Source of the DNA: Uloborus plumipes
Lineage: Eukaryota; Arthropoda; Arachnida; Araneae; Uloboridae
Assembly: GCA_038373865.1 (NCBI GenBank)
Contig: JAXGGA010001091.1
Coordinates: 62,001-126,000, forward strand
DNA: 64,000 bases
Reading direction: 5' to 3'
The position numbers were made by a program, and so were the translations under genes. The notes under the pieces are model-generated. The model was not told the origin of the DNA. It searched no databases and saw only the letters and a program-made list of their open reading frames with translations. Positions 1-12,556 of this stretch are shown here, piece after piece (the first letter of the stretch is position 1; each line of letters opens with the position of its first letter).

Positions 1-55
1 TACTAAGCATTTTAGTTTTAAATACTGTAAAAACAACAGTTCATTTTCGGCAGTG
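1..55. repeat. Right end of a CACTG/TA-flanked foldback MITE (cut by window edge)
   Basis: Positions 22-55 match the terminal part of the MITE copies at 21116, 24866 and 40302: ACTGTAAAAACAACAG, an AT spacer, then GCAGTG followed by TA. The left part lies outside the window. Confidence 0.6.
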
Positions 56-1171
56 TATATATGAGTGTATGCGTGAGTGTTTCTCATCTTTTTAGCTTTC
101 GCGACCCTTATTACAACCTTAATTTTTGTCCCCCCCCCTCTTCCACGTAAACAGAGAATTAAATAATAATACAGTTTGAATATATCTGTGCTAAAATTGC
201 GCTAAGATATTAACTGAAAACCGGCACTAAAACTAGGGAAGCTTCGTTTTTAAAAATTGTCGGTTTGCTTAGCTTTTATTAAACAGTAGTATTTTAGTTG
301 GAGGCAAATTGAAGCTCGCTGATGCTCGCACCCCCCTTTTTAAGTGGGGGTATTATATAAAGGACTAAGTAATAGGCTCAGAAATACCTATTTAATATAT
401 AAGAATGAAAATGTCATTAAAATCTAGTCCCTAATCTGAATGTTTGTCTCTAATGATTTAGCTAGACAGTGAAATAAAACTTAAGTGTATTTCAACTTTT
501 CTGCTTCATTGTATAAATTAACCCCTTAAACTTTGGGGATGCAATAGGTTGTTTTTTCCAAGCGTTTTTATTTAAAAAGTAACGGAAAATTTCCTTCCAG
601 AACGCATGTTGATAAACATATATTATTTTTTGTTACATAAAATCTCTTTTAGGAAACCTAAGTTTTCCGGCCATTCGACTAGATAAAAATGTACTGTAAA
701 TTTACTTGAGAAAAATTGTCAAAATTGTATATTGACTTTCTAGCATGTATGTAATACGCAGCAACATCTTTCAAAATTGACTAAATATTAAACTATATTG
801 TTATTTTTATCACTAAGGATTTAGCTGATCTTTAACTACATTCAACTAGTTTATTAGAATGGTTTTGGTTTTGAAATAAAACTGTTTGATTTCTAACTTG
901 AGTAGAACATCAATCATTTCAATCAGGAGATTACTTCTCGATCCATTTTGCCATACGTATAGATACATAAGTCAGGTCGGTACAACACTGATCGTTATCT
1001 CTTTACACGACAACTACTGCAACCCGATGACAGTGAGTGTTCCATGTGACTGAAAATGTCTTGTCTCTTCAAATAATGAGATCCTCAAATCTATCGTGAC
1101 GTGTTCTTTCACCATGAAGTAAAGGTCGGGAATGAAGAGAAAATCGATGGACTCAGCCGAGGGTTTGATTA
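56..1171. other. AT-rich noncoding stretch
   Basis: No coding region or structured repeat recognised. It has a short C run near 130 and a G/C hairpin-like patch near 330-350 (CCCCCC then GGGGG). Confidence 0.5.
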
Positions 1172-1437
1172 CCCTGATCAGATCTTATTGTAACAGATGT
1201 TGAGTTCTTTAGTGTCAGTATGAAATTATGTAAGGTCATTTGGGGTAATTGGAGACTGAATTTTAATGTTTCAACTTTAGATTATTTTTCATTACCCCCT
1301 CCCCCCCTGATCGGATCTTACTGAAACAGATGTTGATTTCTTCAGTGTCAATATGAAATTATTTAAGGTCATTTGGGGTAAATGTAAACTGAATTTTAAT
1401 ATTTCAACTTTTGATTCTTATTTTCTTCTTGGATGAA
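1172..1437. repeat. Two-copy tandem duplication, period 133 bp
   Basis: The segment starting CCCTGATCAGATCTTA at 1172 is repeated with mismatches from 1305 (CCCTGATCGGATCTTA). Both units contain the phrase AGGTCATTTGGGGTAA and end in an AT-rich tail. Seen directly; no function evident. Confidence 0.75.
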
Positions 1438-2744
1438 TTGAGAGACAAAATTTTGTGTGTTATATCCAAGGCTGCTCACTGAGACTAAGTGGGTATAAAA
1501 ATACACTTTTATAACTGCGTGTGAAAGAATTAATAATTTACATCTTGATCCAAAGTGTTTGTATTTACCCCAGAGACAAGGGGTAAATTGAAACTGATTT
1601 CTTTCCCCATGAGGCAGATGGAGACAGCTAATTGCAGAGCACCCAAGCAGTTTAAGAGTATAAAGAAGATTTACCTACTGTACTTGCTGTCCGAAAAGTA
1701 GAATTGAGATTTCAAAAAGTGAAAAAGAAACTAAATAGAAGCAACGTATGTAAAAATGGAAAGACATATGAAAGAACTAACTTCTATCTGTAGCAACACA
1801 TAAAGAGAGAGGAAAAAAGAGCTTGTTACAGGGGGAAAATAAGTACTATTTGAATCAGGGAAGAAAAATAGACTAATACTATTTTCACAAAAAGGTATTT
1901 AACCTTAATAATAATCTTATCATAATTCAGTTTCACATTAATTTTTTCTCTCTTTATTTGTTACGGGTTTTACAGAAACTGAGCTAAAAACGTCAATGAT
2001 TCATGTCCGTCAACATTGCCTTTTCCGTCAATTTAGTTATCTCGTCTCTTTCAATTTTACGATAGGAAGCATTAACGCAGAATAATGATTTGAAGACAAT
2101 AATTGAAAATGAAACGGAGCGCCAACTGTACGATTAATCAAGCAAAACATATTACGTGTTTTAGCAAGCGTCATCATCCCTTCATCATATACTTTTAGTG
2201 ACTTTTAAATTGTAAACTAAACTTTATATGTCTGGTGCTCTTAACCTTTTATCTTCTATGATTGCGATTCAAATTGGATTCAACTTCGACTTCATACTGT
2301 ATGTTATAATAGGACTGTGAAACTTTTTCGTCGTTTTCATTTCGATGTGTTTCTGTTTCACTAAATGAAACTTGATTTCAGTGAATAATCGGAATTGCAA
2401 ACTGTAAATGGTTTGTTAGAAGTGTTGGTAAAATTAATATACATTGTGCATTGTTCTTCGTAAAGAAGCATAAGTAAGCGTTTGGTCTTACTGTATTCGT
2501 GCAATTTAATACGTACGGAGTCGATTTTATAAGGCTTACTTTCACCATTTAGCTTATGGAGTTAGACGTGAACTCTTTTTAGTATTAATTAACAATAGTT
2601 TGATTTTCCACCTAATAAATCCTTTTTTTGTCGTGCTTGCATGGAGTTTCTTAAAATACATGGAGTTGAACTAGGTTTCTAAGAAAGGTGGAAAATTCAC
2701 CGAATTTGATCCTACTAAGCGGGTATAATAAAGAAGAAAAATCA
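1438..2744. other. AT-rich noncoding stretch
   Basis: Nothing recognised. Reading frames are short and broken on both strands. Confidence 0.5.
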
Positions 2745-3883
2745 TTACTACTATTAAAATCTGTCCGCGTCTGTCTGTCCGTCCGTCTTAAGCTTGAACT
2801 CCTCAAAATTCGCTGAGCGTAGAGAATCAAACATAGTACCTTTCGATTCAAAATTTTCTAAGGAAGACAATAAGACTAACCGCGTAATTCTACGACGTTA
2901 ATTAACTGAGATATTAATTAAAACGTTAATTAAATGTTTTGCACTTTTTAAAATTCCAAGACATTTATTTATTTCGTTGCCATTTTGAATATAAAGTTTA
3001 ATTAAATTATTGAACTATTTAAAATTCCAAGACATTTATTTCTTACCGTTGCCGTTTTGAATTAAAACGTTAATTAAATAATTGAACTATTTAAAATTCC
3101 AAGATATTTATTTCTTTCCGTTGTGATTTTAAATTAAAACGTTAATTAAATTGAACTTTTAAATAAAGAGTGTTATTTTTTCCTTGTATTTTGAATACGT
3201 GTTAACAAAGTTCTAACATTGTTTTTATCTAATTATTAAGACATATTTTTCTCTGGTACCATTTGAAAATGTGTTTTTACAAATTGCAATTCGTTTTTTA
3301 TAAATTAGTTTTTTTGCTCCCTGAAAAATTTTAAATTTTAGAGATATTCCCTTTTCGAAATAATCGATTCAATTAATGACTGATATTTTTTTTCTCTGGT
3401 ACCATTTTGAAAATGAATACCCATTTTGAAGCTTTTAAATAAAATTGCAACTGCTGTTTTTAGCAGGGACTTTTTTTGGCTACGATCCAAATATTAAAAC
3501 AACTTTTTCGTTTAAAATTTTGCAATTAATTTAACAGGAAGAAAGCGTTTTGGAAATAATTCTTTTTGGTAAGGAATTTTATTTTTTATTTAGGAAGGGT
3601 GCTAAGTATGCACTACTAGACATCGTCTTTATTTCTGAGGAAGTATGTGCAAATAATTCGATTGACTTTTTGATGCAGGAAAGCTTTTTAGCGAGCCGCT
3701 TTAGCGGGGAGTAGTTTGTCGAAACTTTCCTCGCTATTGTGAAGGCGAGCCGCCTTGACGGCGAGTAGTAGGCTGATGAAACTTTCCTCACTGCTGTAAA
3801 GGCGAGCCGCCTTGGCGGCGAGTAGTTTTCTCACATTGCCTTCACTACATTAAAGCCCGTGCAACGCCGGGCTACGCAGCTAG
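2745..3883 (+). mobile_element. Non-autonomous Helitron, array copy 1
   Basis: The 5' end (ACTATTAAAATCTGTCCGCG, then a GTCTGTCTGTCC tract) and the 3' end (GCAACGCCGGGC hairpin, then GCAGCTAG at 3876-3883) are typical of Helitrons: no inverted repeats, a hairpin just before a CTAG terminus, and insertion next to T. Inside are degenerate repeats of about 70 bp (around 2900-3160, sharing AAAATTCCAAGACATTT) and a 54-57 bp minisatellite near the 3' end. No Rep/helicase frame exists, so it would need a partner for rolling-circle transposition. The next copy begins directly after CTAG. Confidence 0.8.
3691..3830 (+). repeat. Minisatellite in the Helitron 3' region
   Basis: Units start GCGAGCCGC at 3691, 3745 and 3802, so the period is 54-57 bp. 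Each unit carries a short inverted motif (GCGAGCCGCC…GGCGGCGAG) that can form a hairpin. Copy 2 has the same array at 4624, 4678 and 4732. Confidence 0.75.
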
Positions 3884-4887
3884 TTACTACTATTAAAATC
3901 TGTCCGCGTCTGTCTCTGTCTGTCTGTCTGTCCGTCTGAAGCTTGAACTGCTCAAAAACCGCTGAGCGTAAAGAATCAAAAATAATACCATTCGATTCGA
4001 AATTTTCTAAGGAAGACAATAAGACCAACCGCGTAATTGTACGACCTAAATTAGCTGAGATATTAATTAAAATGTTAATTAAATTCTTTGCACTTTTAAA
4101 ATTCCAAGACATTTATTTCTTTCCGTAGCCATTTTAAATTAAAGCGTCAATCAAATTATTGAACTATTTAAAATTCCAAGTCATTTATTTCTTACCGTTG
4201 CCATTTTAAATTAAACCGGTAATTAAATTATTGAACTTTTTAAAATTAAAGAGTGTTATTTCTTTCCGTTGTCATTTTGAATACGTGTTACAACAAAGTT
4301 CTAACAATTGTTTTTATTCTAATTAATGACTGATATTTTTTTTCTCTGGTACCATTTTTAAAATGTGCTTTTAAATAAAATTACAACTTCTGTTTTTAGC
4401 AGGGACTGTTTTTTGGCTACGATCCAAATATTAAAACAACTTTTTCATTTAGAATTTTGCAATTTTACAGTAAGAAAGCCGTTTGGAAATAGTTGTTTTT
4501 GGTAAGGAATTTTATTTGTTATTTAGGGAGAGTGCTAAGTATACGCTACTTGACATCGTCTATCTTTCTGAGGAAGCATGTGCAAATAATTCGATATACT
4601 TTTTGATGCAGGAAAGCTTTTTAGCGAGCCGCTTTAGCGGGGAGTAGTTTGTTGAAACTTTCCTTGGTACTTTAAAGGCGAGTCGCCTTGGCAGCGAGTA
4701 GTTTATTGAAACTTTCCTCGCTACTGTAAAGGCGAGCCGCTTTGGCGACGAGTAAACTTTTTAAACTTTTCTCATTACTTTTACTCTCATTACTTTACTC
4801 ATTACTACTTTCCCCTTTGTAGCGAGTAGTTTTCTCAAACTGCCTTCACTACATTACAGCCCGTGCAACGCCGAGCCACTCAGCTAG
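3884..4887 (+). mobile_element. Non-autonomous Helitron, array copy 2
   Basis: It begins TTACTACTATTAAAATC immediately after the CTAG of copy 1 and ends CAGCTAG at 4881-4887 after a GCAACGCCG hairpin. It is homologous to copy 1 over its whole length but about 135 bp shorter, because it has fewer of the 70-bp internal repeats. It has no coding capacity: the short frames here follow the repeat and show no protein-family motif. Confidence 0.8.
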
Positions 4888-5066
4888 TCACTCATATTAA
4901 AATCTGTTCGCGTCTGTCTTTCTGTCTGTCTGAAGGTTGAACTCCTCAAAACCGCTGCGAGTAGCGGATCGATGGAGGTACCATTCGATTCTGCATTTTC
5001 TTTTCTGAACAAAACGACCAATATCGTAGTTGTACGATTTTAATTAATGGAGATATTAGTTAAGGT
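4888..5066 (+). mobile_element. Helitron, array copy 3 (5' fragment)
   Basis: The 5' terminus TCACTCATATTAAAATCTG directly follows the CTAG of copy 2 and shows the canonical TC start. Homology to copies 1-2 continues through the GTCTGTCTGTC tract and is lost near 5066; the 3' end is absent. The right boundary is approximate. Confidence 0.7.
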
Positions 5067-6095
5067 TTTTTTTCGACAGTTTCGACCATATTCATTCCTT
5101 CGGAAGCAAGCAGGTAGTAAAACCGCTATATACATAGGAAAATTTGTTCAACCCAATTCCCAATCCAACCACAGCTTTAACTTATCATTCAACTACCTGC
5201 CAGAAATTGTATAGGACACGGAAGTTGTCAGGCAGGAGTTGACAGGGGAGTAGAATTTTCGTTTAAATTGGTTCCAACGAATTTTGCTATCTGATGTACT
5301 CCCTTTAGCAGTTATTCGTAACAGTCGTTAATAAGTGGTTTGTGATTAAAAAAAGAAAGGCTTAAGCGAGCGTGCAAAAAATAACTACTACTGTTTATAG
5401 TTGCTAATATGCATATTGTTATCTAATTATTAGTATATTCACATTTTTTTCTTTTTTTTTTAAACTGAATGTTTTCGGAAAATATTTAAGAGGGAAGGTT
5501 ATAATCATCAATTGCGGGATAGATTGTAATGCACAAAGGAATATACAGTTTTATCTCCAAGCATATTGAAATGTGCCCAGATAAGAAAGTGTGAAAGGCT
5601 TTATTCTACATGCAAATGATGTAACATTTTCTTCGCGATACACAAAGGGTCTTTTATACAACCTCACAAGATGATGAATAATTTCTAAAAAAGAAAATTA
5701 CATTGTTTACTCATGAACATTTTCTGTGGAAAAGTCGAAAATGTTTGTTCGTCTTAGCCAAAACTTTCATTTTAATATGCATTAGACGTTAATGGTGAAA
5801 TTTTTAATGTAATTAAATATCAAATCAAACTTACGGAACAAATTGTTCGTTTTAGCCGTGATTTTGTGTTAAGCGTGGTTATATCATGAGAGTTCATCTG
5901 TACTCTCTTCTACAAAAATAACAAAACTCTATTCTATTCAAAGCTGCTGTAATTCCTTTCTGCACACTTGGAACTTATTCAAATGAACTACTCAAAAAAT
6001 AAGAAAAAGAAACAAAAGCTTTGCGTTCCATTAATGTGTCTCATGATAGTTAAAAAGCATTCTTAGGTAGATTTTATATCTATTGACCCTATTGC
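5067..6095. other. AT-rich noncoding stretch
   Basis: No gene or repeat recognised. A slightly GC-richer patch at 5090-5290 may be an old repeat fragment, but I cannot assign it. Confidence 0.4.
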
Positions 6096-6097
6096 TA

Positions 6098-7625
6098 CAC
6101 TGCGATGCAAAAGTTTAGACAAAATGCAAATATGTGAATAAAAAGAAAACTATTCAACAAAATGCTTTCAAATTTCTACTGCTGGTACACAATATGGTCC
6201 CAAACACGTGTCTGGAGTTCTTATAACTATAACTGGAATCAAATTTTGGATATTACAAAAGATATTTTTTTACATTGTTGCAAAAGTTTAGACAATAGTC
6301 ATATTTTATGCAAATATCCCTTGAAATGTGATTGGTGGAGGAAATGCGGGACTGTATTATTCATTTATAAAGTGCAGAGATTGCTGAATAAATAATCAAA
6401 ATCTCAAAACCTCTTTAGTTCTCGTGTAAAGAAGATGAGAAAGTTTGGAAGCCGAAATTTGAAAATGAACCTACTTTATTAACTTTTTGTCTTTTAAATC
6501 GGCTCTAGTATGGTAGTACATTGTTTTTTACTTTGTGGAGAGAAAATTCAGACATGCGTATCGATAAAAAAGTCCAAGAAAAATGACATTTCTTAAGGAT
6601 GAAGGAATTGAAAAAACTGCTCAGACTGACGATTCGCCCCTTAATTCTACAAAACTTCAACTTGGGTCAAAAACAGCACGTGACAGCATAAGTAGATGAA
6701 CAACTGAATCGGAATGTATAAAAAAAAACAAAGAATTGTACCTGAGCCTTTTCGGACAGCGTGTCCCAAATAAGCCAGATTTTAATGTGAAAAGCAGCAT
6801 ATGTATCATCGTGACTTAAAAATGAATGGTACTTTCTTTGATAAAAATTATTAAAATTGGGATGGCCTAGATGGATTATAATTCTTTTCGCGGGACTTGA
6901 GAAATATCCAATGATCATATGCTGTGCTGCTTTTACCAATAAAATCTGGCTTATTTGGGACACTCTGTCCGAAAAGGCTCAAGCGCAATTCTTTGTTTTT
7001 TTTATGCATTCCGATTCAGTTGTTCATCTACTTATGCTGTCACGTGCTGTTTTTGACCCAAGTTGAAGTTTTGTAGAATTAAGGGGCGAATCGTCAGTCT
7101 GAGCCGTTTTTTCAATTCCTTCATCCTTAAGAAATATCATTTTTCTTGGACTTTTTGATCGATACGCATGTCTGAATTTTCTCTCCACAAAGTAAAAAAC
7201 AATGTACTACCATATTAGAGCCGATTTAAAAGAAAAAAAATTAATAAAGTAGGTTCATTTTCAAATTTCGGCTTCCAAACTTTCTCATCTTCTTTACACG
7301 AGAACTAAAGAGCTTTTGAGATTTTGATTATTTATTCAGCAATCTCTGCACTTTATAAATGAATAATACAGTCCCGCATTTCCTCCACCAATCACATTTC
7401 AAGGGATATTTGCATAAAATCTGACTATTGTCTAAACTTTTGCAACAATGTAAAAAAATATCTTTTTTAATATTCAAAATTTGATTCCAGTTATAGTTAT
7501 AAGAACTCCAGACACATATTTGGGACCATATTGTGAACCTTCAGTAGAATTTTGAAAGCATTTTGTTGAATAGTTTTCTTTTTATGCACATATTTGCATT
7601 TTGTCTAAACTTTTGCATCGCAGTG
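6098..7625. mobile_element. 1.5-kb near-palindromic TA-flanked DNA element
   Basis: The left arm starts CACTGCGATGCAAAAG at 6098; the right arm ends with its reverse complement at 7625. TA lies immediately outside both ends (6096-6097 and 7626-7627). The arms stay paired for about 700 bp each, around an unpaired centre near 6800-6915. TA duplications and CACTG ends fit a Tc1/mariner-type non-autonomous element with very long inverted repeats. Frames inside (for example 6162-6395) are low-complexity and unlike a transposase. A transcript would form one very long hairpin. Confidence 0.85.
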
Positions 7626-7627
7626 TA

Positions 7628-9645
7628 CTATCATTTAACACAACTATAGGTAGCAGGATTAGAAAACTTCCGTTTTTCGCTCATTGCACTAAACCAAACG
7701 CTTAGATAAACCTTCTTACCAGATGCCTTAGGATAAACTCCTAAACTTACCCAAGTCACAAAATGGGTTGTAAAAGCAAACGCAATAAAGCATTTTGGGG
7801 AAGCACGGTAAGCAAACGGAGCATTTTTTGTTATAATTACGAGACAGAAACTCAAAATCTCTTGCAATGATAGCGGTAGCGTGGGGAAATAAATATTTCA
7901 AGACCTAACAGATATTACGAAGAAAGCAGATAGCTTTATTGGGAACGGATTTCGTGGAAAGCTTGTTTATAGGAATGTGCTCCGTTATGTAAGCCATAAT
8001 ATTAGATGTATTAATGCCTTTTATGTCATCTAACGCTAAGTATATTGCAACGTGTAAAATGTGTTCATTAATTCATTATTGATTACCTAAAGTTGGATCA
8101 ATAAAAATAGAACAATTCAAACAGTAGAAAAATTCTAAATTGAGTTTTTAGAGCATTTTAATATTTAAAAAGTGTTGAATACAAAGAGGTAGGTGCGAAA
8201 TGAATCGAACCAGCAGTTGAAATATTTACCATTATGCTAAAAGTTACAAAAATAAACAGCATTGATGATGCAGAGATAGCAATAGGAATATCACACTCGT
8301 GTTTCGGGATTAGTGGGAGCCTTTTATTTTTAAAGCAAAGATATATGTTTAAGTTCAGGACGCAGGGAATGCATTCTCTAACATGTTATGAAGAATGAGA
8401 ATAATAGCATTTTATATAATACACATGTACGACTGTAACAAATATTTACGAGTACTGTGGTTTTGGTAAAATGTTCTTACCATTTGCTAGTTAAGGCAAA
8501 TTTTATACTTTCAGCAGTGGTATACGGTCCCTTTTGTGCCATCAAAACGTGCTTTGAGGTATTGAAAAAAAGATTGAATCTTTGAAACTAATTTTTGACA
8601 AATCCCTCCGACTAATTTTTTAAGAAATATAATATTGTTTCAGAGCTACCTTTTTTCAACTATCAATCATTTTTATGTACATTGGCAAAAATAAATCAAT
8701 ATCTTCAGCCGTTTGAAGCATGAAAAAAATCGAACTTTCTACTATAATGACTGTCTTTTCGCACAATATTTTTTTTTTAGCGATTAGGGTAAAATGAAGT
8801 TAAATATCAATATCAATTACAGCACGCAGTAATAAACAAACTATGAAAAAATATCGTTTTTTATTTACCAATTATATAAAAATTAAGGTGGTATTTTTGA
8901 TTGCAAGTATTTGATTCTATATATATTTCCTTAATTTTTCTCAGAACCATTGAAAACAAATCTACAGCATATTTATCTAGTTTCTTTAGTAAAAAAAAAT
9001 GCTCTATATACTGACAACTGACCAAGAATTATAATTCTGCCAGATGGTGTCTTCAATAAGAGTACAAAGTGAAAATTCCTTGCAAATTGAAAATCAGGGT
9101 ACTTTTCCATTTAAGAATAAATTTAACTTAGTCATAAACTGAAACGGGTTTTTTGCTTGCCTAATGACATTATGGTCCGTGCTAAGTTCGCAATATTTTC
9201 AGATGAACAATAAGTGTGTTTGGAAGGTGAAGAATGGGTAGTTATTTTAGAAGATGGTGTTTGTCTTTTATAAGAAGCATTGCTCGAACAAGAACTTCGA
9301 AAAGATGAAAGTTTTATAAAACTTTGGATCACTATAGTCATTTCTCTTGTGTTAGTGATGGATACAAGCGTTTAAAAATACAATAAATAATATATTGCAA
9401 CAGTAACTGATGACATTAGTTCGGATCATTTAAAAGGTTTGCTACAACAGTAGAACCAATACATCCCGGGTTCACTATAACGGGGTTTAACTGTTTCCTT
9501 TTCCTTCAAATTTTTTTCTACTTTTTAGAATATCAAATAACTGAAATAAAACCAAAAATAAATTAATTTTATATTATCGACGTGTGAAGCTAAGAAGTAC
9601 GTAAATAAATAAACGAAAACAAAAATTACGTTTAAAGCAGTTTAA
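7628..9645. other. AT-rich noncoding stretch with a pogo-like end
   Basis: Mostly featureless. At 9457-9494 the sequence ATCCCGGGTTCACTATAACG followed by GGGTTTAACTG resembles one terminus of a pogo/Tigger-type transposon read outward, but no partner end was found. Confidence 0.4.
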
Positions 9646-11056
9646 CCCTACACTGCATGATTTTTTATTTTTCTTAGAAAAAAATCTAGAAAATAATAGT
9701 GTTTGTCAATGTAATAAGAAAACATGGAAAAATATTTTAAAAAATTTAACTCTAAATTTTCACCACTTTCTAGTTAAAAATAATTTTGTTGCCAAATGGC
9801 TACACCATGGATTCAACAGATAAAAATGATTTTAAATAATAGTCTTGAAATTAGTTGTTTTTTTGTAAAAAAATGGAGGAATTGAACATTTGGTGCACTG
9901 TACTCTTGTAATCCTTTACATTTTGACATTTTACGTCATTATTTATTTGTACTGTGTTCTTTCCGATGATCAATTCTGTCAAATCTGATATCTTTTGGAG
10001 GCTCTCTCGCGCAAACTATAATTTTTTTTTTTTGGTTTGTAACTAGTTCCTCTGTAGCTAATGGTCTCCCTCTTTTCAATATGCTTTTATTAATTTCGCA
10101 TGTGGGTTTGTTTGTATGTATGTGTGTATGTATGCAATTCTGAATAAAAGATAAAATTTACGTTCTTTGCAAAGATAAAAGTAATATATTTAATATTATT
10201 TTAATACTAAAGGCTAAACTGTATTGCATGTTGATGTATTATAAGTGCATGTAAACTTAGGTGCGGATATTCAGTAGTTTTGAAAATCAGAGAGAAACCC
10301 GTGATGATCACAGCGCATTCCTATGTAAAAGGGTATTTTTTAGTTTTTTTTCAAAACTATCTTTTAAAATTATCAATGATTTTACTTGTCCGTGTAAGCA
10401 CAACGTTTGTGCTAATTGAAATCTAAAATGAATGAATGTTTTGAAATCTTTTCCCTATTGATTTTTTGTTTGTTCACTCTGTAAAACATCAACTAAGCAT
10501 TGATAATTGCGAGGTCTAATAAACGGTAGAACAGCCAAAAGTACCACTTTTGGGTCCGCATGATTATTTTATACCTTCCAAAAAGAGAAAGAAGCTAGCG
10601 CGAAACATAAACAAAGCACATACTTCATGAACTACAGAGATGAATCGAAGTGTTCTCTGGATGCTTTCTGCATAATGTTGCCAAATGGCTACAGCCATGT
10701 ATTATGTCCTAGATTTTTTCCAAATAATTATTTTTTACAATGAAATATTTTTCTTTGTCTTTTAAAGAAATAACATGGATTAAATAAACATCTATCTTTC
10801 GTTTAAGATGCGTTTTACACCAAAATGATTTCAAAACTTGGTAGTTTAAGTGATTTTAAAAGCTATCCATATGTATTCATTTAAGAGCATGTAACAGACC
10901 AGTGCTGCCATATATGGAGGATAAATGGTCATAATTGCTTTAAATATACCCAATACTTGCTTTTTATGCATTGCGTTGTCTTATGACTACATTCTGATAT
11001 TTATAAGGAGGACAAATTATCCATGTATCCAATTGGCAATACCATGCAGTGTAGGG
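9646..11056. mobile_element. Non-autonomous piggyBac-like element
   Basis: TTAA (9642-9645) is followed by the terminal inverted repeat CCCTACACTGCATG; the reverse complement ends at 11056 and is followed by TTAA (11057-11060). TTAA target sites with CCC ends are the hallmark of piggyBac. Subterminal motifs such as GTTGCCAAATGGCTACA occur near 9790 and 10678. No transposase frame remains, so it is probably a deletion derivative of 1,411 bp. Confidence 0.8.
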
Positions 11057-11060
11057 TTAA

Positions 11061-12008
11061 ATCATGTAAAAATGTTTCAAAATAAAATTAATCTTTTGCT
11101 TCATTTGTCTTAATGATTTAAAAAGTCAAGTTTTGTAAATTTACTGTGACTGCAATTTCAAGAATTCTTTATTTTGGCATTGTTTTGATGCACGATTTGC
11201 TGAATACTCGTATTTAGTAATGTTGTTTTGAAAAATTCCGCATTCATTTTGTATAATTTTAACTTCATTGCATCTACGTTTTGTTTTTCATTCTTTTGAG
11301 AAAGTTAGACTCAATAATGGGGTTATGTATCTTTAGGTAATTAGATTTTCTAAAAGATGTCAGAAACTATTTTTAGTAAGGATATAACATTTTAACATAA
11401 TTTTTTCTTTTTTTTTTAAGCCATACTGGTTTTCATTTACAGCAGTAGTGTCACTAGTTGAGGGCGGAAGAGACTGTCCACTCTTTGAGGGGTGATTCCT
11501 AAAGCAGATTAAGGAGTTTATGAAAAGTAAAAATTCTTCAACACTCAAAAATTTCACCAAATACTTGCATAGCTTAAATTATATTTAAGATATCGAATTT
11601 CATCTAAAATAGTGCATAATATTACAGTGAGGGCTTGTTACATCTACATTCAGGGCGAATGTTACATAAAATGCGCCCATAATTGCTCTACTAAACTGTT
11701 TTTACACCGCATAACTGAAAGTTCGTTTTTGAAAATTGAATGAGCCTCATCTTTTCACAAACGTTTTTTAAACCACAAGTTTTTTTTTTTCGGAAGGAGG
11801 AGGGGATGACGCCCTAAGTTACCTCCACGGGTGACACCCCTCTGAGGAAAGCCACTGCCTTTATGAATTACAACAACTGTACATAATAGCTGTCGTGTTA
11901 TATCAAGTAATATGGCATATTTAAATGATATTCCCCACAAGTATATTTTGTTGATTTTCTCGGAATGAACCAAGGTATTTCTCAAAATATGCTGAAAAAA
12001 CCAGATAA
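11061..12008. other. AT-rich noncoding stretch
   Basis: No gene seen. A GC-richer patch at 11790-11860 (around GGGTGACACCCCTCTGAGG) may be a repeat fragment. Confidence 0.4.
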
Positions 12009-12195
12009 AGTCAAACCGCTTAGAGATGGTGGGTTGACAGGAAGTGGAAGCGGACCACTTCATTCAAAAACAGGTTGGATTAGCGAGAACGCACGACTTC
12101 ACAGCTTGCGCGTTCTCGCAGATCCAACCTATTTCAAAATGAAGTGGTCCGTTTCCGCTTCCAGTCGAGTCGCCATCTCTTCGCAGTTGAACTGT
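12009..12195. repeat. Foldback MITE
   Basis: Inverted arms: GAGATGGTGGGTTGACAGG…GGAAGCGGACCACTTCATT on the left, and the complementary AATGAAGTGGTCCGTTTCCG…GCCATCTC on the right, with a small centre near GCGAGAACGC/GCGTTCTCGC. The two arms give mirrored short frames on both strands, which are shadows of the palindrome. No target duplication was identified. Confidence 0.7.
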
Positions 12196-12482
12196 AGTAA
12201 AATATTTGTTTCTAATGTTGCATATTGTCACTTCAAGATTTTCTGACCTAGTGGCTGGTATCCGTGTGTCACCAGTGTCGGAGATAGACATTATCACTAG
12301 AGAGTTTTGATGCGCAATTTCCTACTATTTGGAGGCATTTGGGCTCTTACGAAACAAAAATGCATTAGGTATTTAACTTAGCCGAGAGTCTCCATGCCAA
12401 ACAGAAACTCAAAACATCTTTTAAGATTTCGCACAATCATATAGAATGAATTTTAATGACTTTTTGCATCTTGAAAATCCAC

Positions 12483-12556
12483 TGGAAGTGCCTGGTTTGA
12501 ACCCCGACCTTGTGCGTGAGTGGTCGAGACTCTTTCCACTACGACATTGTGCCTTC
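12483..12556 (-). repeat. tRNA-like sequence (SINE head or tRNA pseudogene)
   Basis: On the minus strand there is an A-box-like TGTCGTAGTGGAAAGAG, and downstream a good B box, GGGGTTCAAACC. The cloverleaf pairs poorly and the anticodon arm is not convincing. More likely a SINE promoter remnant than a working tRNA. Confidence 0.4.

Noticed and set aside
2749..4890. CRISPR-like regular repeats
   Set aside because: The spacing comes from Helitron minisatellites; units are degenerate, there are no unique spacers of constant length, and the DNA is eukaryotic.
12064..12297. Overlapping frames with similar proteins on both strands
   Set aside because: Produced by the inverted repeat at 12009-12195.
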